In this document: positions 46,678 through 55,672 of the stretch, in pieces
Layout: the number at the start of each line of letters is the position of its first letter
How positions within the stretch are numbered: the first letter of the stretch is position 1
From: an uncultured Succiniclasticum sp.
GTDB lineage: Bacteria; Bacillota; Negativicutes; Acidaminococcales; Acidaminococcaceae
Direction: 5' to 3'
NCBI GenBank assembly: GCA_900544275.1
Contig: UQUU01000006.1
Span: 62,001-126,000 of the forward strand
Length of the DNA: 64,000 nucleotides
The notes under the pieces: generated by a model
Told to the model about the DNA's origin: nothing
What the model saw: the letters and a program-made list of their open reading frames with translations, nothing else
The model's database searches: none
Made by a program: the position numbers and the translations under genes

Positions 46678-46992
46678 GAAAAAATCGCATACGCCACCTT
46701 GAAGGAAAGCAAGGCTGATAACTTCTCAGACTGCTTTTCCCTCTGCTTTGGGCACCCCGGTCAGGCATTCATTAATGCGGCCACTTATGATATAGTTAAG
46801 GTACAGGTTTAAAAGCTTAAAGTAGCAGAGAAAAACTTTCTTTGCTTTGCTGCACCAGAGTCAAAGCGCCAAGGCGCATTTTTAACAAACACACGCTTTT
46901 GGCGTATATTCATATATGTCATTTATTTACAGTTTATTTATTTGCAGTTTGATTGTATAACAGGCAGACAGATATTGCAAGAGGAGGAAAAC

Positions 46993-48426
46993 ATGGAAAC
47001 AGCCGGCATTGTAGCAGAATATAACCCCTTCCACAACGGTCATGCCTGGCAGCTGAAAGAATTAAAAAAGCAACTGGGCGATGTTTCTGTGGTCGCCTGT
47101 ATGAGCGGGGCTTTCGTTCAACGGGGCGAAGCGGCGATAGCCTCTCCGTTAGTACGGGCAGAAATGGCAATCCGCGGAGGCATCGATTTAGTGTTGGAAT
47201 TACCCGTAGCCTATAGTCTGCGCAGCGCCGACTATTTTGCCGCAGGGGCGGTGCAGACGCTTGCCGCAACAGGACTTGTAACCCACTTAGTCTGTGGTAT
47301 AGAAAACCCTGTCACTGAAGACATTTTCCCTGAGCAAAATTCCACATCGGGACCGGGGCAAGAACCTCAATCGAAGACGGATGAAGGTTCGAGGCAGGAA
47401 CCGCAGCCGGGCTCTAAGCAGGGCTTAAAACTAAATCAGGCGCAGGAACAAGGGCCGGATACGAACTTTCCAAAGCCACGACTTCCTTTTGCGCCGCCTT
47501 TGCCGGAAACCGCAAAATGGTCTTTAACAGCAGAAGCGGAAAGCCGGGTACACTTGTTTACACAAGCCGGTTTTTCTTATGCCGCGGCCTGGGAAAAGGC
47601 GGCTGAAGCCTGGCAAAACGGTGCCTCGTTCTGGTTTTCCAGTCCCAATAATATCCTGGCGCTGGCCTATCAAAAAGCGATTTTGCACCACAGCAAAAAA
47701 ATGCAGCTTCACCTTCTGCCCCGACAGGGAAGCGGTTATAAACAAGAAGTTTTAACACCGCCCTATGCCTCTGCCGCCGCAATACGCCAGGCACTGTCCG
47801 AAGCAACGGTCTTCCCCGGAAGACAGCCCTTTGAAAAAAGGGGGCTGCAGACTGAATTAGCGCAAGTTCTCCCCGCAACTACTTTGTCCTTATTGGAGAA
47901 ACCGGAAGTTTACCCTCGATTGTTTTCCCGCCAGGAAAATATCCTGACCTTACTTCTGACGTATTGCCTTTTTGATACAGGCAGTCGGCAGCTGTTTGAG
48001 CACAGCAGCGCCGGGTTAGATTTCTGTCATCGTTTTTATAAAACCCGGGAGGCCCTGGATCGCGGTTACCGTTATTTTTGCCGGCAAGTGGCAAATAAGC
48101 GGGATTCTCTGCCGATGGTCCAGCGTTTGGCGCTGCAACTTTTGTTACGTCGTCCGCGCGGTTTTTGGCTGCAGCCTCCTCCACCGTCCTATATCCGTGT
48201 TTTAGCTTTTAACGACAGGGGCAGGCAGCTTTTAAAAAAGATGAAAGAAACGGCAACTCTACCCACCATTATCAAATTAAGCGACAGTTTACGCAGCCGG
48301 GAACTGGCCGATGACCAGTTGTTGCAAACCGATCTCGCCGCCGCCGATCTTTATCAGCTTCTTTCCGGCAATACGGGCATGTACGGCACAGCGCTTCGTT
48401 CTTCACCGTTTTATCTCGTGCAATAA
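46993..48426 (+). CDS. tmcAL: tRNA(Met) cytidine acetate ligase TmcAL with insertion
   Basis: TmcAL activates acetate with ATP to make N4-acetylcytidine at the wobble position of elongator tRNA-Met. I start at ATG 46993 behind GAGGAGG (477 aa). The nucleotidyltransferase motif is EYNPFHNGH at 8-16, and the ISSSxIR-like site is replaced by YASAAAIRQAL. Bacillus homologues are near 415 aa. The excess is a Gln/Pro/Gly/Glu-rich segment at about 113-170 (repeats around GQEPQSK and RQEPQPGSK), between conserved blocks. It is monocistronic, divergent from yceD. Confidence 0.9.
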   Translation: METAGIVAEYNPFHNGHAWQLKELKKQLGDVSVVACMSGAFVQRGEAAIASPLVRAEMAIRGGIDLVLELPVAYSLRSADYFAAGAVQTLAATGLVTHLVCGIENPVTEDIFPEQNSTSGPGQEPQSKTDEGSRQEPQPGSKQGLKLNQAQEQGPDTNFPKPRLPFAPPLPETAKWSLTAEAESRVHLFTQAGFSYAAAWEKAAEAWQNGASFWFSSPNNILALAYQKAILHHSKKMQLHLLPRQGSGYKQEVLTPPYASAAAIRQALSEATVFPGRQPFEKRGLQTELAQVLPATTLSLLEKPEVYPRLFSRQENILTLLLTYCLFDTGSRQLFEHSSAGLDFCHRFYKTREALDRGYRYFCRQVANKRDSLPMVQRLALQLLLRRPRGFWLQPPPPSYIRVLAFNDRGRQLLKKMKETATLPTIIKLSDSLRSRELADDQLLQTDLAAADLYQLLSGNTGMYGTALRSSPFYLVQ

Positions 48427-48503
48427 GTACAAAAAGCCCAAGGTATCAAATCATAAAAGTTTGGTATAGGTTTTATCTTACTCAGTCACTCATTAGATAC
48501 GAA

Positions 48504-48546
48504 AGCCCGGCGTCTTAATACCTACACATAGGAAAGACACCGGGCT
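48504..48546 (+). terminator. Bidirectional terminator after tmcAL
   Basis: AGCCCGGCGTCTT and AAGACACCGGGCT form a 13-bp stem with one mismatch, followed by CTTATTCTTTTTTT. It serves tmcAL and the convergent coiled-coil gene. Confidence 0.88.
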
Positions 48547-48640
48547 CTTATTCTTTTTTTATGCGCTCCACTATGTTCCGCCTTGGCTCCAAAAGAACAG
48601 CTCTAATTCCTTAAGCAATTTTTATACAAAGGCAGTATTT

Positions 48641-49291
48641 TTAACGAACCTCGTCAAGGTTTTCTTCATCGGTCGGAACAGCCGGTTCTTCAGCGCCGGC
48701 TTCCTCTTCCGGAACAATGTGCTGAACACGAGAAGCCACCAGCGCTTCCAGATTGGTTCGTTCATCATTGATATTTTTACGGTTAGAGGTAATGGCTTCC
48801 AGAGCAGACTGCAGGTTATTGCTCAAATAACCCAACATATCATCTGCGTACTGTAACGAATCGGTACGGATCCGATCGGCGTATTGGTCCGCTTCCTGCT
48901 TCACTTCATCTTCATACCGCTGGGCGGAAGTTTTAATGTCTTTGGAAAGCATCTCTGCCTGGCGGACGATCTCTTCCTGACGCAAGCGGCGTTCCGCCTC
49001 TTCTTTCGCTGCTGTCACAATATGTTCGGCTTCCGTATTCGCTTTTTCCACAATGGCAGCCGCTTCTTCCCGGGCGGAATTCATAATGTTCTTGGAATCA
49101 TCCAAAACCTTCCCGGCATTTTTTACTTCCTTGGGAATCGCCTCTTTCAAGTCTTCCAATATCGTAGACAAATCACTTTCCTCCACGATAATTTTATCAG
49201 TCAAAGGAATACGGTTGGCTTCGGAAATTAAATTGTACAAATCCTCAAAAATCTGATCCAGCGTTACATTAGTGCCTAATCGTTCCAACAT
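48641..49291 (-). CDS. Coiled-coil protein downstream of coaD, function unknown
   Basis: The 216-aa protein has no signal peptide or membrane segment. Residues 1-60 are mixed, 60-180 are a long coiled coil with Ala/Glu heptads (AREEAAAIVEKANTEAEHIV), and 190-216 are an acidic tail. It resembles the proteins annotated in clostridia as H+-ATPase subunit H-like or DivIVA-like next to coaD. I see no DivIVA membrane-binding motif. It follows coaD by 55 bp on the same strand, so the rsmD-coaD order extends into it. The function cannot be stated. Confidence 0.8.
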   Translation of the reverse strand: MLERLGTNVTLDQIFEDLYNLISEANRIPLTDKIIVEESDLSTILEDLKEAIPKEVKNAGKVLDDSKNIMNSAREEAAAIVEKANTEAEHIVTAAKEEAERRLRQEEIVRQAEMLSKDIKTSAQRYEDEVKQEADQYADRIRTDSLQYADDMLGYLSNNLQSALEAITSNRKNINDERTNLEALVASRVQHIVPEEEAGAEEPAVPTDEENLDEVR

Positions 49292-49346
49292 AGTCCCATC
49301 CTCTTTCTTTCCTTTTTCTAAACCTTACCTGTTTACAAAACTGACT

Positions 49347-49838
49347 TCATTTTGCCTTGGAACATTTTAACTTCTTGATCTGCTCCGCGACGCCTTCCGG
49401 AACCAACTGTCCGATGTCGCCGCCAAATGCCATAAGTTCCCGTACACCGGAAGAACTGATGTAGGAATAATTTGCATTTGTCATGATAAACACGGTTTCA
49501 AGAGATTCGCTGATTTTCTTTAACAGCAAAGCCCTTTGAAATTCGTATTCAAAATCAGTGAATGCGCGCAACCCTCTCACAATAAAAGGCGCCTTCGCTT
49601 TGACACAAAAATCGCTTAACAAACCGCCGTAGCTGGTGACGCTTACATTAGGTAAATGTTTTGTGGCAACCTTTAACATGGCGACCCGTTCTTCCGGCGT
49701 AAACAAGGCTTTATCTTTCCCCGGATTAAAAAACACACAGACCACAATTTCATCAAACATCCGGCTGGCTCGTTCTATTATATCGATGTGCCCTCTGGTC
49801 ACCGGATCAAAACTTCCCGAGCAAACTGCTTTTCGCAT
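49347..49838 (-). CDS. coaD: Phosphopantetheine adenylyltransferase
   Basis: CoaD makes dephospho-CoA from phosphopantetheine and ATP. The 163-aa product has the nucleotidyltransferase motif GSFDPVTRGHIDI at 9-21 (T/HxGH form) and FIVRGLRAFTDFEYE, then the late SSSGVRELMAFGGDI. It is complete. It lies 220 bp after rsmD; that gap shows no gene. Confidence 0.97.
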   Translation of the reverse strand: MRKAVCSGSFDPVTRGHIDIIERASRMFDEIVVCVFFNPGKDKALFTPEERVAMLKVATKHLPNVSVTSYGGLLSDFCVKAKAPFIVRGLRAFTDFEYEFQRALLLKKISESLETVFIMTNANYSYISSSGVRELMAFGGDIGQLVPEGVAEQIKKLKCSKAK

Positions 49839-50058
49839 CGGATTCCCCTTTCGGCCTCACCTAAGCAGACTATAACCTGCTTATCACTTTCAACATCCAT
49901 GCGGCGAATTCTTTTCCTGAAAAGAAATTCCAAAAAAAACAGACTGCCGCGGCGAAAGCAAAGGCTGTTATTAAAATTTAACCTGCTATAAATATTCTTA
50001 TCAAAAATTAAAAAGTTTGCCTGACACAAAATTTCTGTCTGATGATAAAACCTATATC

Positions 50059-50664
50059 TTAATCTTCCACTACAGTATTTTCTTCCCTCACGGCGCTTTC
50101 TTTCGTATCGGCACTATAGCACACAAATGAAAGACAGGTCTCTCCATATTTCTGACGGCGGAAAATCACATATTCGGGCGGCAGCGCAGTTTCCGCCTCA
50201 TCGTGCGCAGAGTGTTCCATAATCAGCCGGCCACCCTCAGCCAACACCGGATAATCTGCCAGATTCGCCAAAACTTTTTGCAAAAGTTCCTTATTATAAG
50301 GGGGATCTGCAAAAATCAAATCAAAGCGCCGTCCCTTTTTATATAACCGCGCTATCGCTGTAGGCGCATCACACTGTAAAACAGCACATTCCGCCTCGGC
50401 GCGGCATTTTGCTATATTACTTTCTACCAGTCTTAAAGAAGTCCGGTTGTTATCCACAAACTGGATTCCGGCCGCGCCACGGCTCCAGGCTTCCAGGCCC
50501 AGGTTACCGCTGCCGGCAAATAAATCCAAGACCTGCGCCCCGTTCACTTTGTTGCCAAGAATATTAAACAGGGATTCTTTTACCCGGTCTGCAGTAGGGC
50601 GGACATCATAATTTTTAGGCACGTTCAAGCGCAGCCCCCGCGCCTTCCCGGTAATAATTCGCAT
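50059..50664 (-). CDS. rsmD: 16S rRNA (guanine(966)-N(2))-methyltransferase RsmD
   Basis: RsmD methylates G966 of 16S rRNA. The 201-aa product has MRIITGKARGLRL at the N-terminus, RPTADRVKESLFNIL, the SAM motif LDLFAGSGNLGLEA and the catalytic DPPY (FADPPYNKE). The C-terminal 20 residues after the core are acidic and unassigned. The rsmD-coaD order is typical of Firmicutes. Confidence 0.96.
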   Translation of the reverse strand: MRIITGKARGLRLNVPKNYDVRPTADRVKESLFNILGNKVNGAQVLDLFAGSGNLGLEAWSRGAAGIQFVDNNRTSLRLVESNIAKCRAEAECAVLQCDAPTAIARLYKKGRRFDLIFADPPYNKELLQKVLANLADYPVLAEGGRLIMEHSAHDEAETALPPEYVIFRRQKYGETCLSFVCYSADTKESAVREENTVVED

Positions 50665-50819
50665 AATCTCTCAGGCCGTGCCTTTCCTTACACTATAAAT
50701 ACATTAATACAACTGCATCGATCATGCAGAATAGATTCTTCTTAATAATACAACAAATCAATGGATTTGTCACTTTTCCCGAAGAAAATTTTTGACAAAA
50801 AATGGAATTTCATAAAAAA

Positions 50820-50840
50820 AGGACCGCATTACGCGATCCT
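50820..50840 (-). terminator. Terminator after tRNA-Pro
   Basis: AGGATCGC and GCGGTCCT pair (one G-T) around a 5-nt loop, followed on the minus strand by a TTTTTTT run. It lies 13 bp after the tRNA 3' end. Confidence 0.85.
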
Positions 50841-50853
50841 TAATTTTTTAGTT

Positions 50854-50930
50854 TGGTCGGGGCGGCGAGATTCGAACTCACGGCCTCTTGTACCCGAAAC
50901 AAGCGCGCTACCAAACTGCGCCACGCCCCG
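50854..50930 (-). tRNA. tRNA-Pro (anticodon CGG)
   Basis: The 77-nt gene reads 5' CGGGGCG acceptor, a D arm, an anticodon arm CTTGT-TTCGGGT-ACAAG with anticodon CGG (50894-50896), a T arm with GTTCGAATC, and a 3' acceptor CGCCCCG with A and encoded CCA. All stems pair. I see no gene in 50931-51155. Confidence 0.97.
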
Positions 50931-51155
50931 ACAACACGCTTATTATAGTTGATTCATTGCGGTTTGTCAACCGGAATTTAAAACTTTTGTGGGGAGAAAA
51001 GCAGGCTTCCTGGCGGGTTGAGGTAAATGAGAAATCATCTTCCTTATGCCGTTTTACCATGGCCCACGTCTTATTCTCTCATCGCACCCATTCCGTTTTA
51101 TCCTTGACTGTTATGTTTCTCATCGCCTCTTGCGATGTCCCGATTTTCTTCTTTC

Positions 51156-51491
51156 TTATCCCTGTGTGACCACACGGATATTGCTCACGCCGAAAGCTTT
51201 AGCAATCGCGGGGATCGCATCCCGCTCAATAAAGGTACGATGCAGTTCGCTTTCCGCTACAATCAGACACCGTTCACCGGCTACATTAATATTGTGAATG
51301 CGGCTGATGAGTCGTTCAAAATCCGCATCGCCCAGCTCTTCCCGTAACACCTTTAAACCCGGCATTAATTGCGGTTTTTCTTTGGCAAAACGTTTTTCCA
51401 GCGGGGAAAACGGCACCGTGACCACGCGTGCGTCGCGGGAAACGATAAAATCTTCTTCGTGCTCTCCGGGCACAACTAAATCAGGTCTCAT
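51156..51491 (-). CDS. Small protein of unknown function, possible DnaA N-domain-like fold
   Basis: The 111-aa product has a good AGGAGG SD, a consensus promoter and a structured leader, so it is real. The N-terminal 40 residues are unassigned. The C-terminal part reads LREELGDADFERLISRIHN, a strand NVAGERCLIVAES, then a helix and a final strand SNIRVVTQG. This resembles the N-terminal domain of DnaA (helix, helix, strands, helix), but the similarity is weak and only by eye. No membrane segment or signal peptide is seen. It stands alone between tRNA-Pro and the divergent tyrS. Confidence 0.75.
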   Translation of the reverse strand: MRPDLVVPGEHEEDFIVSRDARVVTVPFSPLEKRFAKEKPQLMPGLKVLREELGDADFERLISRIHNINVAGERCLIVAESELHRTFIERDAIPAIAKAFGVSNIRVVTQG

Positions 51492-51533
51492 ATGAATTCC
51501 TCCTACATTATACGCTTCATACGCTTATTAATG

Positions 51534-51628
51534 GCTGCACGGCGAACACGAATACAGCAAAAGTTTGTCGGTTCTCCACCGCCTGAGGGGAACTCTTCCC
51601 TGCGAACTGAATCCGACGCCTGTGCAGC
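51534..51628 (-). ncRNA. Candidate structured leader RNA of the 111-aa gene
   Basis: The ends GCTGCAC and GTGCAGC, continued by GGCG with CGCC (one bulged base), make an 11-bp closing stem. Inside lie TCGG/CCGA, GTTC/GAAC and an AGGGGAA/TTCCCT hairpin. The segment begins near the predicted transcription start and ends about 42 nt before the ATG. It matches no riboswitch class I can name. Confidence 0.55.
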
Positions 51629-51648
51629 AGTATTTTTTGTGTACAATT

Positions 51649-51677
51649 ATTATATTGAATTCCACCTGTATCGTCAA
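51649..51677 (-). promoter_or_regulatory. Promoter of the 111-aa gene and its leader
   Basis: TTGACG (51672-51677) and TATAAT (51649-51654) are 17 bp apart on the minus strand. The leader to the ATG is about 150 nt. The rest of 51678-52011 holds CTTAA-type short repeats near 51755 and a weak extended -10 (TGTTAAAAT) for tyrS near 51880. Confidence 0.8.
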
Positions 51678-52011
51678 GAGAGGCCACGAGGCCGGTTTGT
51701 TTTAGCCTTGCCTGCGATGCTCGCATTTTCTAAAATGCTGTCAGCGAAGCCAAACTTAACTTAACTTAGCTTAGCTTAACTTCGCCTATATCAGTTTATC
51801 TATGTTGCACACGCTACAGAGAAAATGCCCTGACCGGAGTTGGTTCACGCCTTTATCTCTACTTATACTTGCGATAAATGTTAAAATGAAGTAAAATAAA
51901 TGGAACTTATAACTACGGATGTAAACTTGCATTGCGCATTGTCTGTTTACGTCTACGCATGGACACAGTGTGTTCAAATTTTTGGTTACGTTTTAGGAGG
52001 ATATCAGAAGG

Positions 52012-53235
52012 ATGTCAGTTTTTGATGTATTGCAGGAACGTGGTTTTATTGCGCAGGTTTCACACGAAGAAGAGATTCGTGAACTTTTGGAGAAAGAAAA
52101 AATCACTTTCTACATCGGGTTTGATCCTACTGCGGACAGTCTGCACGTAGGTCATTTTATCGCCCTGATGGCGATGGCGCATATGCAGCGGGCAGGCCAC
52201 CGTCCTATCGCTTTATTAGGCGGCGGAACGGGTATGATCGGCGATCCCAGCGGCAAGGACGATATGCGGAAGATGCTTACTCCGGAGTTTATCAATCATA
52301 ATATTGCCTGCTTCAGAAAACAGATGAGTAAATTTATCGACTTTTCTGAAGGACAAGCGTTCATGGTAAACAATGCCGACTGGCTTTTAAATTTAAATTA
52401 TGTAGATATGCTGCGGGAAGTGGGCACTCATTTTACGGTAAACCATATGTTGAGCGCCGAATGTTACAAGAAGCGCTGGGATAAAGGGCTGACTTTCTTT
52501 GAATTCAACTACATGATCATGCAGGCCTATGACTTCTATCATTTGCACAAACAGCACAATTGCATCATGCAGTTAGGCGGCGATGACCAGTGGTCCAATA
52601 TGCTGGCCGGCGTCGAACTGATCCGCCGTAAAGACCAGCAGCCGGCTTTTTGCCTGACCTGCAAACTGTTGACCACCAGCGACGGCCGTAAAATGGGCAA
52701 AACCGAAAAAGGCGCTTTATGGCTGGATGCGGAAAAATGCTCTCCTTATGATTTTTATCAATATTGGCGCAATGTTGACGACGCAGACGTGGAAAAATGT
52801 CTCGCTTTGCTGACCTTCCTGCCTATGGACGAAGTTCGCCGCCTGGGCGCTTTTAAAGATGAAAAAATCAACGAGGCAAAAAAAGTTCTTGCCTATGAAG
52901 TCACGAAGCTGATTCACGGCCAGGCAGAAGCCGATAAAGCGGTGCAGGCCACGGAAGCTCTGTTCGGCGGCGGCGTGGACATGGAACATGTACCTACACT
53001 GGAGATTGCGGAAAGTGAAACAGAGGCCAAACTGATCGACATCCTGACTACACAAAAAGTCTTCAGCAGTAAACGGGAAGCACGTCAGATGATCGCACAA
53101 AGAGGTCTCTATCTTAATAATACGGCAATCGAAGATCCTGAATTTTCCCTGACGCCCGCATTGTTTGCGGAAGATGGTGGTATTCTGATTCGTAAAGGAA
53201 AGAAAAAATATTACCGTTTGATAATTAAGCAGTAA
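52012..53235 (+). CDS. tyrS: Tyrosyl-tRNA synthetase
   Basis: TyrS charges tRNA-Tyr. The 407-aa class I synthetase has the HIGH-type motif HVGHF near 44, a tyrosine pocket with GGDDQWSNM near 190 and the KMSKS-type motif RKMGKTE near 228. A C-terminal S4 RNA-binding domain (about 340-405) completes it. It is the TyrS1-like form of full length. An AGGAGG stands 11 nt before the ATG and AGAAGG touches it. No T-box motif is found in the 500 bp upstream, so T-box control is not supported. Confidence 0.97.
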   Translation: MSVFDVLQERGFIAQVSHEEEIRELLEKEKITFYIGFDPTADSLHVGHFIALMAMAHMQRAGHRPIALLGGGTGMIGDPSGKDDMRKMLTPEFINHNIACFRKQMSKFIDFSEGQAFMVNNADWLLNLNYVDMLREVGTHFTVNHMLSAECYKKRWDKGLTFFEFNYMIMQAYDFYHLHKQHNCIMQLGGDDQWSNMLAGVELIRRKDQQPAFCLTCKLLTTSDGRKMGKTEKGALWLDAEKCSPYDFYQYWRNVDDADVEKCLALLTFLPMDEVRRLGAFKDEKINEAKKVLAYEVTKLIHGQAEADKAVQATEALFGGGVDMEHVPTLEIAESETEAKLIDILTTQKVFSSKREARQMIAQRGLYLNNTAIEDPEFSLTPALFAEDGGILIRKGKKKYYRLIIKQ

Positions 53236-53481
53236 CAGGTGCTTTTTCCTTTATTGATGCCAAATCTACTGTTTTCGTTTGTAGCGGGAGCATCTTTTGC
53301 GCTATTTTACACCGGTTCATTAAAATAGTTTGCTCATTTAACTCATTTAGCTATTTATTAATTTAAATGATTTATTTATAATATATTTACAATATTTAAT
53401 GAACAGAGTTAATTCATACCAGAGCAGTTTTATCACTGCTACTGAGAATTTGACCCAAAAGAAAGGTAGGGTGTGCTCTTT

Positions 53482-54795
53482 ATGAATCAATCATTGAGCC
53501 TAAGTAAACTGATTCCTATCAGCCTGGTACTTTTTTCTTCTTTCTTCGGAGCCGGCAATTTACTCTTTCCCCCTTTATTTGGCTATTTGTCAGGCAGCAA
53601 TCTGAACATCGCCACCCTGGGATTTTGCATTACCGGCGTCGGCATGCCTCTTTTGGGCGTTCTGGCAATTGCGGTTACTGGGAATACCGATCTGACAAAA
53701 CTGGCCAGTCCGGTCAATGTAGCGTATGCCAAGATCATTATGTTTTTGAGCAGTATGGCCATCGGCCTGTTTGCTATTCCCCGTACAGCAGCTTTCAGCT
53801 ATGAGATCGGTGTAAAACCGCTGATTGGCGGTGCAGCTGCCTGGCATCTGGCGCTTTTCTCAGCGCTTTATTTCGCTTTCAGTTATTATGTAGCAAGTAA
53901 CCCGTCCAAAGTACTTAATTGGTTGGGCAAGATTTTAACTCCCGCTCTGTTGGCCTGTCTTGTACTGCTGTTTATCCGCGTCTTCACAGCCCCTTCTTTT
54001 ACCCCTGTATCGCCGCAGGATGCCTATTTAACGACTCCGTTTTTGAAAGGGTTCCAGGAAGGCTATAATACGATGGATTTATTAGCGTCTTTCTTATTCG
54101 GCGCTTCTACTTTAACAGCCGTTAAATTATATGGTGTCACGGGCAAGCGTCAATTAATCCAAAGTTGTCTTTTATCCGGTTTGATTGCCGCCGGCCTGTT
54201 AGCTCTGGTTTACTATTCACTGGGTTATGCAGGAGCGGAATCTCATCGTTATCTGACCGGCGAATTCTCGAACGGAGCAGGAATTTTGACTGCTATGGTA
54301 CAGCAATACCTTGGCTCCTGGGGCAACGCCATCCTGGCCGCTATCATTCTATTGGCCTGTCTGACCACCTGCATCGGCCTGATTGCCTCTATCTCTGACT
54401 ATTTCGTCATCCTCTTTGACCACAAGCTTTCGAAAGATGTCTGGGCGATCACCCTTGTCATTGTCAGCTTCCTGATTTCCAATTTTGGTTTGGATTCCAT
54501 CATTAAAATGGCAATCCCATTATTGGTTTTCCTCTATCCCATTATTATCGCCTTAACTCTGCTGAACACCTTTGGTTTCGCGGGCAATAAGCGGGTCTTC
54601 CGTTGTACGATGTGGATCGTCACTTTATTTGCTTTATTTGACGGTTTAAAAGTCGCTTCGATCCATCTGCCCATCGAATCAATGTTAAATATAGTCCCTT
54701 TGTATGAAGATGGTTTCGGTTGGTTTACTGTAGCCGTTATGGGTACAGCAATCGGTGTGATTTGGGATCATATGAAAAGTGACGGTAAAGAATAG
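53482..54795 (+). CDS. brnQ: Branched-chain amino acid transporter (BrnQ family)
   Basis: BrnQ carriers import leucine, isoleucine and valine with a cation. The 437-aa product has about twelve hydrophobic segments, with the family start FFGAGNLLFPPLFGYLSG near 22-40 and GFLEGYNTMDLLAS-like text (FQEGYNTMDLLASFLFG) near 190. I prefer ATG 53482; GTG 53473 with AAAGG 6 nt upstream is an alternative. The upstream 240 bp are very AT-rich and hold an inverted repeat AGCAGT-N6-ACTGCT at 53423-53440 of unknown role. Confidence 0.93.
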   Translation: MNQSLSLSKLIPISLVLFSSFFGAGNLLFPPLFGYLSGSNLNIATLGFCITGVGMPLLGVLAIAVTGNTDLTKLASPVNVAYAKIIMFLSSMAIGLFAIPRTAAFSYEIGVKPLIGGAAAWHLALFSALYFAFSYYVASNPSKVLNWLGKILTPALLACLVLLFIRVFTAPSFTPVSPQDAYLTTPFLKGFQEGYNTMDLLASFLFGASTLTAVKLYGVTGKRQLIQSCLLSGLIAAGLLALVYYSLGYAGAESHRYLTGEFSNGAGILTAMVQQYLGSWGNAILAAIILLACLTTCIGLIASISDYFVILFDHKLSKDVWAITLVIVSFLISNFGLDSIIKMAIPLLVFLYPIIIALTLLNTFGFAGNKRVFRCTMWIVTLFALFDGLKVASIHLPIESMLNIVPLYEDGFGWFTVAVMGTAIGVIWDHMKSDGKE

Positions 54796-54954
54796 ACGCG
54801 CCTGAGCAATTCATACTGACACATTTTTTAAATAATATGCAACACTTAATTTTTTCCCTACTCTTCGTAAATCAGGAAAAAAGGTGAAAAATATCAGAAA
54901 CCACTGGAAATTTTACGATAATAGGTATATAATAATTTTGTTTCTTATTAATCT

Positions 54955-55031
54955 GCTCGGATAGCTCAGTTGGTTAGAGTGCTGCCCTCACATGGCAGAG
55001 GTCCAGGGTTCGAGCCCCTGTCCGAGTACCA
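54955..55031 (+). tRNA. tRNA-Val (anticodon CAC)
   Basis: The 77-nt gene has acceptor GCTCGGA/TCCGAGT (one G-T pair), D arm GCTC..GAGT, anticodon arm CTGCC-CTCACAT-GGCAG with anticodon CAC, a T arm CAGGG-TTCGAGC-CCCTG, and encoded CCA. It stands at the edge of the prophage and could be its integration site. Confidence 0.95.
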
Positions 55032-55040
55032 GAAAAAAAT

Positions 55041-55080
55041 CACCCCGGGAACGCACTGAATACGCGCTTCCGGGGTTTTG
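55041..55080 (+). terminator. Terminator after tRNA-Val
   Basis: CCCCGGGAACGC and GCGCTTCCGGGG pair imperfectly over 12 bp, followed by TTTTG. After it, 55081-55204 contains two copies of TAGCGACCA (near 55150 and 55165) and no gene. Confidence 0.75.
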
Positions 55081-55204
55081 TTATGTCTTGATATATACTT
55101 TAGCTAAGTAAAGCAAATAGCTGTTAAAATGATGTTTTTGGAACTAAATAGCGACCATTTTAGCGACCAAAATGTATTTTAAAAATCAAAGCTAACACCA
55201 CCCA

Positions 55205-55672
55205 TCATTTGATTGTAGCTATCGCCGCAAGGATAAGGCAGGCACCTTGCCACGCATTCCGTTGCGCCTTAATTTTCAGGCGCTTCTTTTTTTCCTCGGC
55301 TGCGTATCGTTGCAAGGATTCGTTGACAGTCTGCAACGAGCTTTCGGTCCTCAGTAACTGTTCCTTTGACGTAGTTAACTCTTTCCTGAGTGTCATTAAC
55401 TCTCGTTTCAATTCTATCAGCTGCAGCTGCAGCGTTGTCAATTCCGGATCTTGCTGCGCTAATAGCTGATCCAGCATCTCCAATTTCGCCTCTAACTGTG
55501 TCAGCTCCGACTCCGTTATCTGATATGTAATTACCTGTTTTGGATCCGGTGTCTGCGTTTCGGATGCCGCACAGGTAGCCGGCATAAAAAGCAGCAAAAA
55601 CGCAAGCAACACAGATACTAATAGAGACAATAGCTTTTTTGTATTTGCAGAAAAACGCTGATAATACATCAT
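55205..55672 (-). CDS. Phage lysis protein, spanin-like (frame B of overlapping pair)
   Basis: With start ATG 55672 the product is 155 aa. It has an N-terminal signal-like hydrophobic segment (about 13-33) ending in a Cys (FMPATC, not a classical lipobox) and a Leu/Glu coiled coil (about 55-120). A basic KKKRLKIK stretch and a short C-terminal hydrophobic helix (GACLILAAIATI) follow. An N-terminal lipoprotein-like end plus coiled coil plus C-terminal membrane helix is the layout of unimolecular spanins, which fuse inner and outer membranes at phage lysis. It overlaps the next gene almost completely in another frame and shares its SD. Which frame is expressed, or both, is open. Confidence 0.65.
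   Translation of the reverse strand: MMYYQRFSANTKKLLSLLVSVLLAFLLLFMPATCAASETQTPDPKQVITYQITESELTQLEAKLEMLDQLLAQQDPELTTLQLQLIELKRELMTLRKELTTSKEQLLRTESSLQTVNESLQRYAAEEKKKRLKIKAQRNAWQGACLILAAIATIK

Noticed and set aside
46860..46885. Small GCGC..GCGC hairpin with TTTTT, possible small RNA terminator
   Set aside because: The stem is only 4-5 bp with a tiny loop, and no promoter for a small RNA can be placed upstream with confidence.
51534..51628. Cobalamin riboswitch, SRP RNA or 6S RNA
   Set aside because: A few bases resemble the CCCGCAACTG part of cobalamin riboswitches, but the other conserved boxes are missing. The SRP GGAA-loop region and the 6S central bubble are not seen.
51700..52011. 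T-box riboswitch for tyrS
   Set aside because: No GGTGG-type T-box sequence and no terminator/antiterminator pair are found upstream of tyrS.
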